A stretch of DNA of 53,580 nucleotides, taken from NCBI GenBank assembly GCA_016200915.1, contig JACQDV010000026.1, positions 1 to 53,580 of the forward strand. Direction: 5' to 3'. Shown piece after piece: positions 24,913 to 33,434 of this stretch (the stretch's first letter is position 1; each line of letters starts with the position of its first letter). The notes under the pieces were generated by a model. It ran no database searches. It saw only the letters and a list, made by a program, of their open reading frames with translations, and was not told the DNA's origin. The translations under genes and the position numbers were made by a program. The stretch comes from Sphingobacteriales bacterium (GTDB lineage: Bacteria; Bacteroidota; Bacteroidia; Chitinophagales; Chitinophagaceae).

Positions 24913-27084
24913 ATGAGAAAACATTTGCTGCTTGTCGCCATGCTCAATGCGATTAATGTCTTCGCCTCTCCCATCCAAATACCCTTAACCGGAGGCATGC
25001 ATATTTCAACTTCAGTTACCATAAAGAAAGGAACCTATGAGCTAAATGCCCCGGCTGACCTTAACACGGGAGTCATAATAATAGAGGGAAATAATATAAC
25101 AATTGATTTTAATGGAGCCATACTGGCTGGTTCAAATGATAAAAAATTACCCAATGATTTTTATGGTGTTGGTATTTTTATAAAAAGCGGAAAGAACATC
25201 ACGATTAAAAATGCTATTGCCAAAGGATTTAAAGTAGCCATAATAGCTCAGCAGGTTGAAGGTTTAACAATAGAGAACTGTGATTTCAGTTACAACTACC
25301 GCCAACATCTTAATAGCAACAGGGAAAGAGAGGATGTAAGCGACTGGATGAGCTATCATCATAATGAAAACAATGAATGGCTCAGGTATGGCGCTGGTAT
25401 TTATCTTGACCATTGCAATAAATCAGTCATCCGTTATAATCAAATTACCAACGGACAATGTGGTTTGATGATGACCAATTGTAATGATGCGTGGATTTAC
25501 AATAATAATTTCTCTTTCAATTCTGCTATTGGTATTGGTTTATACCGCAGCAGCAGGAATAATATTCTCAGCAATCAATTAGATTTTAATGTGAGAGGTT
25601 ATAGTCATGGCGTTTACTGGCGTGGACAGGATAGTGCCGGCATTTTGGTATTTGAGCAGTGCAACGACAACCAGTTTAATTATAACTCTGTTACGCATGG
25701 AGGTGATGGATTCTTTTTATGGGCCGGGCAAACTACCATGGATAGTGGTGAAGGTGGTTGTAATGACAATATCATTTATGCAAATGATCTCTCTTATGCC
25801 CCAACAAATGGTATAGAAGTAACTTTTAGCAGGAATTATATAGAACGGAATATTGTAAAAGAATGTGACCATGGTATTTGGGGCGGATACAGCTACAATA
25901 CTTATATTGGGAATAATGAATTTGAAAAGAACCGCATTGGTATTGCCATTGAGCATGGACAGGAAAATACTATCTATGAAAACAAGTTCTATGAAAATAA
26001 AGAGGCGATAAAATTATGGGCAAGAAAAACACAACCAGTTGATTGGGTATATGCACAGAAAAGAGACACCCGCAGCAGAAATTACCAAATCGCATATAAT
26101 GATTTCAATAATAACTTAACTGAATTTGATCTTACTCTTACTAGTTCCTTAAACATCAATAGTAATACCTTCACAAACTCATCATCTCGTTTCAAAATTG
26201 ATTCCAGCGTAACACATTTAGACAGTAGTACAGTAACTGATATAGATGTAATTCCTTCCAAAGCATTTTTACATAATCTTTCTCAGTCTGAAAAAATCAA
26301 AAAGCACTGGTTTAGCAGTTTTCCAAAAGGCAAAAAAGAAATACGCATCACTGAATGGGGACCGTATAATTTTCAATATCCTATCATTTGGTTGAGCAAG
26401 ATGGACAGTAACAATAAAATGGAGTTTGAAATATTAGGTCCAGCCGGAAAATGGAAAATCAAAAATAGCAAAGGCGTAAAAGATGTTTCTTCAACCTCGG
26501 GAAAATTCCCATCAATTATTTCGGCAATTAAAACTGGTGAAGAACAAACATTGATTGAACTGGAATACATTGGCCAAACATTTACAACACAACTGGGAGA
26601 AACAATCAAAGCCAATCAGCCTTATACTTTTTCTTTTAATGAATTTAATCCCAAACTCACCTGGAATGTAAACTGGTATAAATGGGATGAACAACATAAC
26701 CCTAACAAAGATTACGCTGCGTTTCAACAAGTATTAAATGAAACTCCTGTGTTAACCAAAACAACCAACAAACTGGAATACACCTGGTGGGGTGAAATTG
26801 GAAAAGCATTACCAGCTGATTCATTTGCTACTGTTGCTACCAGTTCCATTGTTTTGCCAAAAGGGAAATATGAAGTCGGCGCCACTGCCGATGATTTAGT
26901 GAAAGTATATATTGATGGAATACTGGTAATTGATTTTTGGGACGCCAGCAAATATGTTTATGATGAAGATGCCCATCACTCAACTATTGTTGAACTGGAA
27001 GGCAAACATGATATCCGTGTGGAGCATGTTGAAAACAGCGGCTTTGCTACTATACTCTTTACAATAAAACCTGTGTTGCACTAA
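24913..27084 (+). CDS. Secreted right-handed beta-helix protein with PA14-like C-terminus
   Basis: The start is taken as ATG 24913, giving 723 residues; the upstream TTG at 24898 is less likely. A signal peptide (residues 1-19, ending VFAS) is followed by a long parallel beta-helix of NosD/pectate-lyase type (about 60-430) with many N-rich turns (NNNFSFNSAIGIGLY, ENTIYENKFYENKEAI). A linker domain follows. The C-terminus (about 600-720) is a PA14-like domain (KYEVGATADDLVKVYIDG, RVEHVENSGFATI). Such proteins usually bind or cut polysaccharides outside the cell. There is no T9SS tail. No catalytic set is certain, so the enzymatic activity is open. Confidence 0.85.
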   Translation: MRKHLLLVAMLNAINVFASPIQIPLTGGMHISTSVTIKKGTYELNAPADLNTGVIIIEGNNITIDFNGAILAGSNDKKLPNDFYGVGIFIKSGKNITIKNAIAKGFKVAIIAQQVEGLTIENCDFSYNYRQHLNSNREREDVSDWMSYHHNENNEWLRYGAGIYLDHCNKSVIRYNQITNGQCGLMMTNCNDAWIYNNNFSFNSAIGIGLYRSSRNNILSNQLDFNVRGYSHGVYWRGQDSAGILVFEQCNDNQFNYNSVTHGGDGFFLWAGQTTMDSGEGGCNDNIIYANDLSYAPTNGIEVTFSRNYIERNIVKECDHGIWGGYSYNTYIGNNEFEKNRIGIAIEHGQENTIYENKFYENKEAIKLWARKTQPVDWVYAQKRDTRSRNYQIAYNDFNNNLTEFDLTLTSSLNINSNTFTNSSSRFKIDSSVTHLDSSTVTDIDVIPSKAFLHNLSQSEKIKKHWFSSFPKGKKEIRITEWGPYNFQYPIIWLSKMDSNNKMEFEILGPAGKWKIKNSKGVKDVSSTSGKFPSIISAIKTGEEQTLIELEYIGQTFTTQLGETIKANQPYTFSFNEFNPKLTWNVNWYKWDEQHNPNKDYAAFQQVLNETPVLTKTTNKLEYTWWGEIGKALPADSFATVATSSIVLPKGKYEVGATADDLVKVYIDGILVIDFWDASKYVYDEDAHHSTIVELEGKHDIRVEHVENSGFATILFTIKPVLH

Positions 27085-27145
27085 CACCTGAGCAAAATTT
27101 TTCATGCATGTGACTATTGTCACATTCAGGGCCGGAAGCTCAATC

Positions 27146-27153
27146 TATTTTTG
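27146..27153 (+). promoter_or_regulatory. Putative -7 box (TATTTTTG)
   Basis: TATTTTTG fits TAnnTTTG and lies 17 bases before the ATG of the 30-codon ORF at 27171. No convincing -33 element is seen, so the call is weak. Confidence 0.35.
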
Positions 27154-27170
27154 TTTTACAATCAACCAAA

Positions 27171-27263
27171 ATGAAACTTGCCAAAACAACCCGTTTCATT
27201 TTAATGTGCAGTGTTTGCATAGTGATTGCGTTGCTGCTTGCACTGTTGATAAAACTCATTTAA
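27171..27263 (+). CDS. Predicted 30-residue single-pass membrane protein
   Basis: The short ORF encodes MKLAKTTRFILMCSVCIVIA and ten more residues ending LLIKLI, i.e. a basic N-terminus and one strongly hydrophobic helix. It has a TAnnTTTG box upstream and lies 20 bases before the DUF2892 gene. The pattern fits a small membrane protein, perhaps a partner of the following one. Without conservation data it remains a prediction. Confidence 0.4.
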   Translation: MKLAKTTRFILMCSVCIVIALLLALLIKLI

Positions 27264-27283
27264 ACAACCAAAAAACTTGACAC

Positions 27284-27499
27284 ATGAAAAAGAACATGGG
27301 CAATGCCGACAGAATCATCCGCATTTTATTAGCCGTTGTATTTGGCGCTTTGTATTTCACCAATACCGTTACAGGTACTTTAGGTTTAGTATTAGTGATA
27401 TTAGGAGCAGTATTTATCTTAACCAGCTTAATTAGCTTTTGCCCTTTATACACCATATTCGGCATTAATACCTGCGGAACAAAGAAAAGCAATGCATAA
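27284..27499 (+). CDS. DUF2892 (YgaP-like) small membrane protein
   Basis: A 71-residue protein with the DUF2892 opening KNMGNADRIIRILLAVVFGA and two membrane helices (about 11-28 and 31-52), followed by SFCPLYTIFGINTCG. DUF2892 is often fused or adjacent to rhodanese domains, as in E. coli YgaP, and here a rhodanese gene follows 98 bases downstream. The two probably work together in sulfur transfer at the membrane; that is inference from context. Confidence 0.9.
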   Translation: MKKNMGNADRIIRILLAVVFGALYFTNTVTGTLGLVLVILGAVFILTSLISFCPLYTIFGINTCGTKKSNA

Positions 27500-27595
27500 T
27501 AAGTTTGTGGTTTGTAGTTTATGGTTTGTGGTTAATAACCTTAAACCATTAAACCTGAAACTCGTAACCCGTAACACATAACTCGTAACTTAACA
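27500..27595. repeat. TTTGTGG and CTCGTAACC word repeats
   Basis: TTTGTGGTTTGTAGTTTATGG continues into TTTGTGG variants (27500-27533). A second family CTCGTAACCCGTAACACATA then ACTCGTAACTT follows (27559-27590). They fill the gap between DUF2892 and the rhodanese gene and end 5 bases before the ATG. Confidence 0.75.
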
Positions 27596-27597
27596 AT

Positions 27598-27903
27598 ATG
27601 GGTCTGTTAGATTTTTTAACCGGCAAAAAGAAGAAAGAACAAATTACCAATGCCCTTGAAAGCGGCGCCATAATAATTGATGTAAGAACCGTGCAGGAAT
27701 TTGGCAGTGGTCATTTTCCCGGTTCAAAAAATATTCCGCTTCACCTGCTGCCTACTAAACTTGGTGAAATAAAGAAATGGAAGAAACCAGTAGTAGTAGT
27801 ATGTGCATCTGGCATGCGCAGCGGCCAGGCTAAAGTTTTATTAACTGCCAATGGTATTGAAACCTTTAATGCCGGCAGCTGGATGTCATTGGCTAATTAC
27901 TAA
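27598..27903 (+). CDS. Rhodanese-like sulfurtransferase
   Basis: A 101-residue single rhodanese domain without signal peptide. It has IIDVRTVQEFGSGHFPGSKN (26-45) and the active-site loop VVVCASGMRSGQA with the catalytic C69. The final GSWMSL is usual. It likely carries persulfide sulfur in the cytoplasm or at the membrane with the DUF2892 protein upstream. The start ATG at 27598 is preceded by a word repeat rather than a clear ribosome binding site. Confidence 0.92.
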   Translation: MGLLDFLTGKKKKEQITNALESGAIIIDVRTVQEFGSGHFPGSKNIPLHLLPTKLGEIKKWKKPVVVVCASGMRSGQAKVLLTANGIETFNAGSWMSLANY

Positions 27904-27987
27904 AATAATTGCTCACATTTTACACAGAAAGACAATAATGATTATTGTCTTTTTTGCTTTAAACGCTAAAGCATTTGGCTCTATTCT

Positions 27988-27995
27988 TATATTTG
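27988..27995 (+). promoter_or_regulatory. Putative -7 box (TATATTTG) for mutS
   Basis: TATATTTG matches TAnnTTTG and ends 6 bases before the mutS ATG at 28002. The -33 element is not clear at the expected spacing. If real, the mutS mRNA would have almost no leader. Confidence 0.4.
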
Positions 27996-28001
27996 CCACC
28001 C

Positions 28002-30617
28002 ATGGCAAAAAGCAGTGCAGATACACCATTAATGCAGCAGCACCGGGCAATCAAACAAAAGTACCCTGATGCAGTACTGTTATTTCGTGTAGGTGATTTT
28101 TATGAAACCTTTGGTGAAGATGCCATCATTGCTTCACGGGTGCTGGGTATTACTTTAACCAAAAGAAATAACGGAGCTGCTGCATCATCCGATCTTGCCG
28201 GGTTTCCGCATCATGCATTAGATACTTATTTACACAAATTAGTGAAAGCCGGTTATCGTGTGGCAATCTGCGATCAGTTAGAAGATCCCAAAACTGTAAA
28301 GGGAATTGTGAAAAGAGGTGTTACTGAAATGGTGACACCGGGTGTTGCTACCAATGAAAAATTACTGGAGCATAACAGCAATAATTTTTTAGCAGCTATT
28401 CATTTTGGTGAAGAGAAAAATGGGATTGCTTTCCTTGATATTTCAACCGGGGAGTTTTTTGCAGCAGAAGGAAATATTGAATACATTGATAAACTCCTGC
28501 AAACATTAAAACCAGCCGAAGTTATTTTTCAGCGCAGTTATCAAAAATTATTTAAAGAAAATTTTGGCGGCAAGTTTTATACTTACACTTTGGAAAGTTG
28601 GCTGTTTGATGAAGCTTATGCAACAGAAAACTTACTCAAGCATTTTCAAACACATTCTTTAAAAGGTTTTGGTATTGAAGATTTACATGCAGGTATTATT
28701 GCAGCCGGTGCAGTTTTACATTATTTAAAAGATACTGAGCATCCCAATCTTCAGCACATAACTGCCATTCAAAGAATAGATAGAGATGATTATTTGTGGA
28801 TGGATCGTTTCACTATTCGCAATCTTGAATTAGGAATTGGCGGGAACGATGAGGGGAAAACTTTATTGGGAGTACTGAATAACACGGTAAGCCCGATGGG
28901 TGCAAGGTTGCTGAGAAGATGGATTGTATTACCGTTGAAAGATATTCGTAAAATCAATGAGCGACTTGATTTGGTAGAATACTTTATTAAAGATGTTGAT
29001 CTGCGAAATAAAGTTTCTCATCACATCAAACAATGCGGTGATGTGGAAAGATTGGTAAGCCGCTTACCATTGAGAAAGATTAATCCAAGAGAAGTGCTAC
29101 AGCTAAGTAAAGGATTACAGCAAGTAGATGAAATCAAAAAAATCTGCGAATCTGCGGCGAACGATTATCTAAAAAGATTAAGTGACGCTTTGAATCCTTG
29201 CCACTATATCTTAGAAAAAATACAAAACACCATCATCGATAATCCTCCTGCTGCCCTAAATAAAGGCGATGTTATTAAAGAAGGCATCAGCAGTGAACTG
29301 GATGATCTACGCCGCATTGCACATGGAGGGAAAGAATATTTAGTTCAGTTGCAGCAAAAAGAAAGTGAAGCAACTGGCATACCATCTTTAAAAATTGGCT
29401 TCAACAATGTATTTGGATATTATTTAGAAGTAACCAATACACATAAGAATAAAGTACCGGCAGAATGGATGCGTAAGCAAACTTTGGCCAATGCTGAACG
29501 ATATATTACTCCTGAATTAAAACATTACGAAGAAAAGATAACAGGAGCCGAAGATAAAATTCAGCAGATAGAAGCTGAGTTATATGAAAAACTGCTGGTT
29601 GAGCTGCAGGATTACATCTCTCCTATTCAAACCAATGGTAATATACTCGCCATACTTGATTGTGTAATTTGTTTTGCAAATAATGCTTTGCACTATAATT
29701 ACAAGAAACCTCAGTTGCATGAAGGTTTGGAGTTTGATGTAAAAGAAAGTCGCCATCCGGTTATTGAAAGAAACCTGCCTGTTGGCGAACCTTACATTGC
29801 CAATGATATTTTATTAGATCCATCCGCACAGCAGATCATTATTCTTACCGGTCCTAATATGAGTGGTAAAAGTGCCTTGCTTCGTCAAACAGCATTGATA
29901 ACGCTGATGGCACATATGGGAAGTTTTGTTCCTGCAGATCATGCTAAAGTTCCGTTGACAGATAAAATATTTACAAGAGTTGGCGCCAGTGATAACCTGA
30001 GTGGTGGTGAATCAACTTTTATGGTGGAGATGAACGAAAGTGCCAGCATCATCAATAATATTTCCCAAAGAAGCTTGATAATACTGGATGAGATCGGAAG
30101 AGGAACATCTACCTACGATGGTATTTCTATTGCCTGGAGTATTGCTGAGTTTTTACACAATTCTCCTGCTGCTCCCAAAACTTTATTCGCCACACACTAT
30201 CACGAGCTGAATGAGTTGGAAAATAAATTGCCCCGCATCAAAAACTATCATATCACTAATAAAGAAGTTGGCAACAAAATTATCTTCCTGCGTAAATTGG
30301 CTCCCGGTGGCAGTACGCATAGTTTTGGTATTCATGTAGCCAAGATGGCCGGCATGCCTCCTTCATTGATTAACAGAGCCAATGAAATTTTAAAACAATT
30401 AGAAGAAAGCAGGGAAGGTCAGAAAGACGGAAAGTCCGGAAGTCCGGAAGAAACATTAAAAAACATTTCATCCGCTAAAATGCAGTTGTCCATTTTTGAT
30501 GCACACAGCGAAACATTTGATGAAATAAGAAAGATACTGAACAATACAGATATCAACCGTCTTACTCCGGTGGAAGCTTTACTGAAATTGCAGGAGATTA
30601 AAGGAATGTTGAAATAG
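28002..30617 (+). CDS. mutS: DNA mismatch repair protein MutS
   Basis: The start at ATG 28002 (MAKSSADTPLMQQHRAIKQ) gives 871 residues. A TTG 27 bases upstream lies ahead of the -7 box and is rejected. The mismatch-binding domain has VGDFYETFGEDA (the Phe-x-Glu wedge). The connector, lever, clamp and ATPase domains follow, with Walker A GPNMSGKSALLRQTA, the DEIGRGTSTYDG Walker B and THYHEL. The protein finds base mismatches and starts repair with MutL. Residues about 806-817 (GQKDGKSGSPEE), before the C-terminal tail, are encoded by a GGAAGTCC word repeat. Confidence 0.97.
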   Translation: MAKSSADTPLMQQHRAIKQKYPDAVLLFRVGDFYETFGEDAIIASRVLGITLTKRNNGAAASSDLAGFPHHALDTYLHKLVKAGYRVAICDQLEDPKTVKGIVKRGVTEMVTPGVATNEKLLEHNSNNFLAAIHFGEEKNGIAFLDISTGEFFAAEGNIEYIDKLLQTLKPAEVIFQRSYQKLFKENFGGKFYTYTLESWLFDEAYATENLLKHFQTHSLKGFGIEDLHAGIIAAGAVLHYLKDTEHPNLQHITAIQRIDRDDYLWMDRFTIRNLELGIGGNDEGKTLLGVLNNTVSPMGARLLRRWIVLPLKDIRKINERLDLVEYFIKDVDLRNKVSHHIKQCGDVERLVSRLPLRKINPREVLQLSKGLQQVDEIKKICESAANDYLKRLSDALNPCHYILEKIQNTIIDNPPAALNKGDVIKEGISSELDDLRRIAHGGKEYLVQLQQKESEATGIPSLKIGFNNVFGYYLEVTNTHKNKVPAEWMRKQTLANAERYITPELKHYEEKITGAEDKIQQIEAELYEKLLVELQDYISPIQTNGNILAILDCVICFANNALHYNYKKPQLHEGLEFDVKESRHPVIERNLPVGEPYIANDILLDPSAQQIIILTGPNMSGKSALLRQTALITLMAHMGSFVPADHAKVPLTDKIFTRVGASDNLSGGESTFMVEMNESASIINNISQRSLIILDEIGRGTSTYDGISIAWSIAEFLHNSPAAPKTLFATHYHELNELENKLPRIKNYHITNKEVGNKIIFLRKLAPGGSTHSFGIHVAKMAGMPPSLINRANEILKQLEESREGQKDGKSGSPEETLKNISSAKMQLSIFDAHSETFDEIRKILNNTDINRLTPVEALLKLQEIKGMLK
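30419..30451. repeat. GGAAGTCC word repeat inside mutS
   Basis: The run CAGAAAGACGGAAAGTCCGG continues as AAGTCCGGAAG. It is an imperfect tandem array sharing words with the intergenic repeat upstream of prfC. It is in frame and encodes the hydrophilic KDGKSGSPEE linker near the MutS C-terminus. Confidence 0.75.
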
Positions 30618-30635
30618 CATGTGGCCAATTTTTAT

Positions 30636-30643
30636 TAAATTTG
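30636..30643 (+). promoter_or_regulatory. Putative -7 box (TAAATTTG) for the toxin-antitoxin pair
   Basis: TAAATTTG matches TAnnTTTG and ends 13 bases before the antitoxin ATG at 30657. The -33 region is weak. A separate promoter for the pair would fit its self-contained nature. Confidence 0.4.
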
Positions 30644-30656
30644 ATAAACCCTTTTT

Positions 30657-30878
30657 ATGAAAGGAATTAATTATATCACTGATGGGAGAGGCAAAAAAAC
30701 GGCCATTGTAATCAGCCTGAAAAATTACCAGGAAGAAGTAGAGGATTTTTTAGATGGTCTTGAGGCTGCTTCAAGAGCAGAAGAACCTTCTGTTGATTTT
30801 GAAAAAGCAGTAGCTAAAATCCTCAAATCAAAAAAAGCCAATGGCAAAGTACCAGCTAAGAATAAAAAAATCGGCTGA
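30657..30878 (+). CDS. Antitoxin of a RelE/ParE-type toxin-antitoxin pair
   Basis: The 73-residue product starts MKGINYITDGRGKKTAIVIS followed by LKNYQEEVEDFLDGLE, a layout seen in Bacteroidota antitoxins with a small beta N-terminus for DNA binding and an acidic helical middle that embraces the toxin. The tail is lysine-rich. It overlaps the toxin gene by 38 bases in another frame, a long overlap for such pairs. Expected to neutralise the toxin and repress the pair's own promoter; inferred from position and family pattern. Confidence 0.8.
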   Translation: MKGINYITDGRGKKTAIVISLKNYQEEVEDFLDGLEAASRAEEPSVDFEKAVAKILKSKKANGKVPAKNKKIG

Positions 30879-31101
30879 AAAAGAATTGGCCCAATTGCCG
30901 GTACACTACATCCTGTCCATCAGGAACCATATTGTTTCATTAGCTGATACCCCTTTCCCATCCGGTTATAAAAAGTTGAAAGGTTTTAAGAATCTTTATA
31001 GAACCCGAATAGGTGACTATCGTGTTATCTATACTGTGGAACAATCAATACTTATTATAGAAATTTTAAAAATTGGCAACAGAAAAGATGTTTACAAATA
31101 A
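30841..31101 (+). CDS. RelE/ParE family toxin
   Basis: The 86-residue protein matches the RelE/ParE fold: YQLRIKKSAEKELAQLP at the start, then PSGYKKLKGFKNLYRTRIGD and YRVIYTVEQSILIIEILKIG with a final RKDVYK. RelE-type members cut mRNA in the ribosome, while ParE members poison gyrase. The RxGDYRVIY pattern and C-terminal RKDVY favour an mRNA interferase of the RelE type. The start ATG at 30841 lies inside the antitoxin gene, so translation is coupled. Confidence 0.88.
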   Translation: MAKYQLRIKKSAEKELAQLPVHYILSIRNHIVSLADTPFPSGYKKLKGFKNLYRTRIGDYRVIYTVEQSILIIEILKIGNRKDVYK

Positions 31102-31106
31102 ATTCA

Positions 31107-32102
31107 TTACTTCACTTTCTGTCTTCTCTCCATCAACTCCCTCATTGTAGTAATAACTATCCCTTCCTTTTCCATATAAGCTTTTAATTCTTTACCCATT
31201 AAAGCCATATAATCACCATCTCTTATCGGGCCTGAATCAGATATATACAGAAATACTTCAGTCAGTTTTGAAGCATGGGTTATTACATAAGTTATTCCCG
31301 GCTTCATTTTCTTAAACTCATCAATATAAAACTGTGTTTTGTATTTGAGTAAATTTTCTTTTGTTGCTGCTACTCCTGCAGGTAAACCAGGCGTATAACT
31401 ATCACTGATGAGATCATCAATTACCGGTAAGCCACTATTCCATAACAATTTTCCAATGGAATCTGTTTGTGCCTGTGTGATGCCCATACCATTGGTAGTT
31501 GCACCGGCAATGGCGTTATGTCCACAGGGAAACATTACAGGAATTTTGTAATCAATCCCAGCCTGTATATATACATGCCTCATTTCAGGAGTTGCAAATA
31601 ATGTTCCCATATGTGAATCGAAATGTGTGGGACGAAAACCCATTTGCAATGATTTCTCTATCTGTGCTCTTATTTCAATATCCGCTTCTTTCGCATTGGA
31701 ATGTTTCAATACATCCGGAACATCGGGCCACAACACACCTTCATTATCTATTAATCCGGGGACTGATGGCTTGCCACTAATTGGACCCCAGCGATAATCT
31801 TTCCATTCAGCAGTTAAGGTGAGATGCAAACCTGCATCTGTATTAGGATGATCTTTTAAATAGTGAAAGAAACCCGCCACCCACGGACAAGGCATCATGA
31901 TACTGCAGGAGGATGCCAAACCTTTTTCCATTGTTTCAATGGCTCCCATATTCGATTCGTAACTCATACCCACATCATCCACATGCATGATCACCACTTT
32001 CTTTCCTTTGGGAAAACCTAATCGTTCAGCATAAGTACTGTCCTGTGCTTTTACAAATGAGCAAACAAAAAACAAGCATGTAAGAATTGTTACTGGTTTC
32101 AT
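31107..32102 (-). CDS. Exported YdjC/ChbG-like carbohydrate deacetylase
   Basis: A 331-residue protein with a signal peptide (residues 1-19, ending SFVKA) and a ChbG/HpnK (YdjC) domain. Family signs are KVVIMHVDDVGMSYESN with the metal-binding Asp pair, AGLHLTLTAEW and PTHFDSHMGTL. YdjC proteins remove acetyl groups from chitooligosaccharides or related sugars. The exported form would act in the periplasm or outside. It is the last gene of a minus-strand series with the acyltransferase (23 bases upstream) and perhaps the amylase. Confidence 0.88.
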   Translation of the reverse strand: MKPVTILTCLFFVCSFVKAQDSTYAERLGFPKGKKVVIMHVDDVGMSYESNMGAIETMEKGLASSCSIMMPCPWVAGFFHYLKDHPNTDAGLHLTLTAEWKDYRWGPISGKPSVPGLIDNEGVLWPDVPDVLKHSNAKEADIEIRAQIEKSLQMGFRPTHFDSHMGTLFATPEMRHVYIQAGIDYKIPVMFPCGHNAIAGATTNGMGITQAQTDSIGKLLWNSGLPVIDDLISDSYTPGLPAGVAATKENLLKYKTQFYIDEFKKMKPGITYVITHASKLTEVFLYISDSGPIRDGDYMALMGKELKAYMEKEGIVITTMRELMERRQKVK

Positions 32103-32125
32103 ATATCAGGCATTAATAAGCAATA

Positions 32126-33337
32126 TTACAAATAACTAAGCCACCATTTTGTATGGGTGCTTTTATATTGATTGTATTTTTTACAGATTGGATACAATGT
32201 TATTACTACAATTGCCCAAACAGCATACACTCCCCATAATCCAAAACCCAGTCCGTTTGGTTTAAAGAAGAATGGAACTCCTTCGGGTACGATGTCTTTT
32301 GTTCCGAACCCCTGGGCAAAAAATACAATCACCACAATTAAATGAATGAGATAAAAATGCAAAACGTAATACAGCATCGGCACCCTTCCATAAACATTGA
32401 ATATGTTTGTCAATTTGTTTTGCATTTTTTCAATCAATGCAAGAAATAATATTCCCGGGCCAATCGTCATACACAGATACAATAATGAGGGTGGATATTT
32501 ATTGAGATTAAAGAATGATAAAAAAGTATATACTGATCCTCTCGGCTGAGATGACCATGGAAGCGGATCACCATAAACATTAATAAACCGCAATACTATA
32601 AATAACAACACAACAGCTGAACCTATTCTCAATAACATCTTTCGCCTGTATAATGGATCAACATCTTTTTTATAAAGCATTCCAAAACAAAAACCCAGCA
32701 GCATTACACCTGTCCATGGAAGAAAAGCATAAACAATAAGTGCAACATGATCTTTCCATATTGTGTAGATAGAAAAGTTAGAGAAGTAAGCAAGATCACT
32801 CAGGAAAGTTCCTTTCAATCCCGCACTCACAGAAGGAATATCCATAACATTATGACCGGCTACTATTATCACCCCAATTATGAATATGGCCTGTATAGGC
32901 AAATGAATCAATATGCCGAGTAAAACCATACTCACTCCTATTGCCCAAATAACCTGCATGATGAAAAGGTTATAGAATGGATTAAATGTCCAGCCAAAAG
33001 TTATAATCACCAGTTCAACAAATATTAACCACAAGCCACGTTTGATAAGGAAACCACTCAACTCTTTCTTTGTTTTCTTCTGGCACATTAAGTAAACAGA
33101 TGTTCCTGCCAGGAATACAAAGATGGGTGCACAGAAATGTGTGATCCACCGGGTAAAGAATAACATGGGAAAGGTTGTTTGCATGTTAGTAGGATCCATC
33201 GCCGCATCGGCAGCTTTAGCTAAATCAGCTTTGTAAAGAAAATCACGAACATGATCCAAAGCCATGATCACCATCACCAGTCCACGTAATACATCAATGG
33301 ACTGGATGCGGTTTTTTGTTAAAGAAAGAGTGGACAT
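32126..33337 (-). CDS. Multi-pass membrane acyltransferase-like protein (DUF1624/HGSNAT-like)
   Basis: I take ATG 33337 (MSTLSLTKNRIQSIDVLRG), giving 403 residues; the longer frame adds 11 unlikely residues. It has about 10 hydrophobic helices and the family opening SIDVLRGLVMVIMALDHVRD with a conserved His. Next come HFCAPIFVFLAGTSVYL and, late, GRVPMLYYVLHFYLIHL. This matches DUF1624/heparan-alpha-glucosaminide acetyltransferase-like proteins, which may acetylate sugars across the membrane. Placement next to a sugar deacetylase and a GH13 enzyme supports a carbohydrate role. Confidence 0.85.
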   Translation of the reverse strand: MSTLSLTKNRIQSIDVLRGLVMVIMALDHVRDFLYKADLAKAADAAMDPTNMQTTFPMLFFTRWITHFCAPIFVFLAGTSVYLMCQKKTKKELSGFLIKRGLWLIFVELVIITFGWTFNPFYNLFIMQVIWAIGVSMVLLGILIHLPIQAIFIIGVIIVAGHNVMDIPSVSAGLKGTFLSDLAYFSNFSIYTIWKDHVALIVYAFLPWTGVMLLGFCFGMLYKKDVDPLYRRKMLLRIGSAVVLLFIVLRFINVYGDPLPWSSQPRGSVYTFLSFFNLNKYPPSLLYLCMTIGPGILFLALIEKMQNKLTNIFNVYGRVPMLYYVLHFYLIHLIVVIVFFAQGFGTKDIVPEGVPFFFKPNGLGFGLWGVYAVWAIVVITLYPICKKYNQYKSTHTKWWLSYL

Positions 33338-33377
33338 AAATAAAAATTCAGATTGATAAGTATAAATCAAAATAAAT

Positions 33378-33420
33378 AACCGCAGAGGTACAGAGGTGTT
33401 TACTCTGCACCTCTGCGGTT
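33378..33420. terminator. Long palindrome, probable terminator between amylase and acyltransferase genes
   Basis: AACCGCAGAGGT (33378-33389) pairs perfectly with ACCTCTGCGGTT (33409-33420), and inside it CAGAG pairs with CTCTG around a 7-base loop. On the minus strand it is followed by ATTTATTTTG, a weak U-tract. It lies 15 bases after the amylase stop. The CCTCTGCGG palindrome is a recurring repeat type in Bacteroidota. Confidence 0.65.
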
Positions 33421-33434
33421 AAAACTTTGCATGC

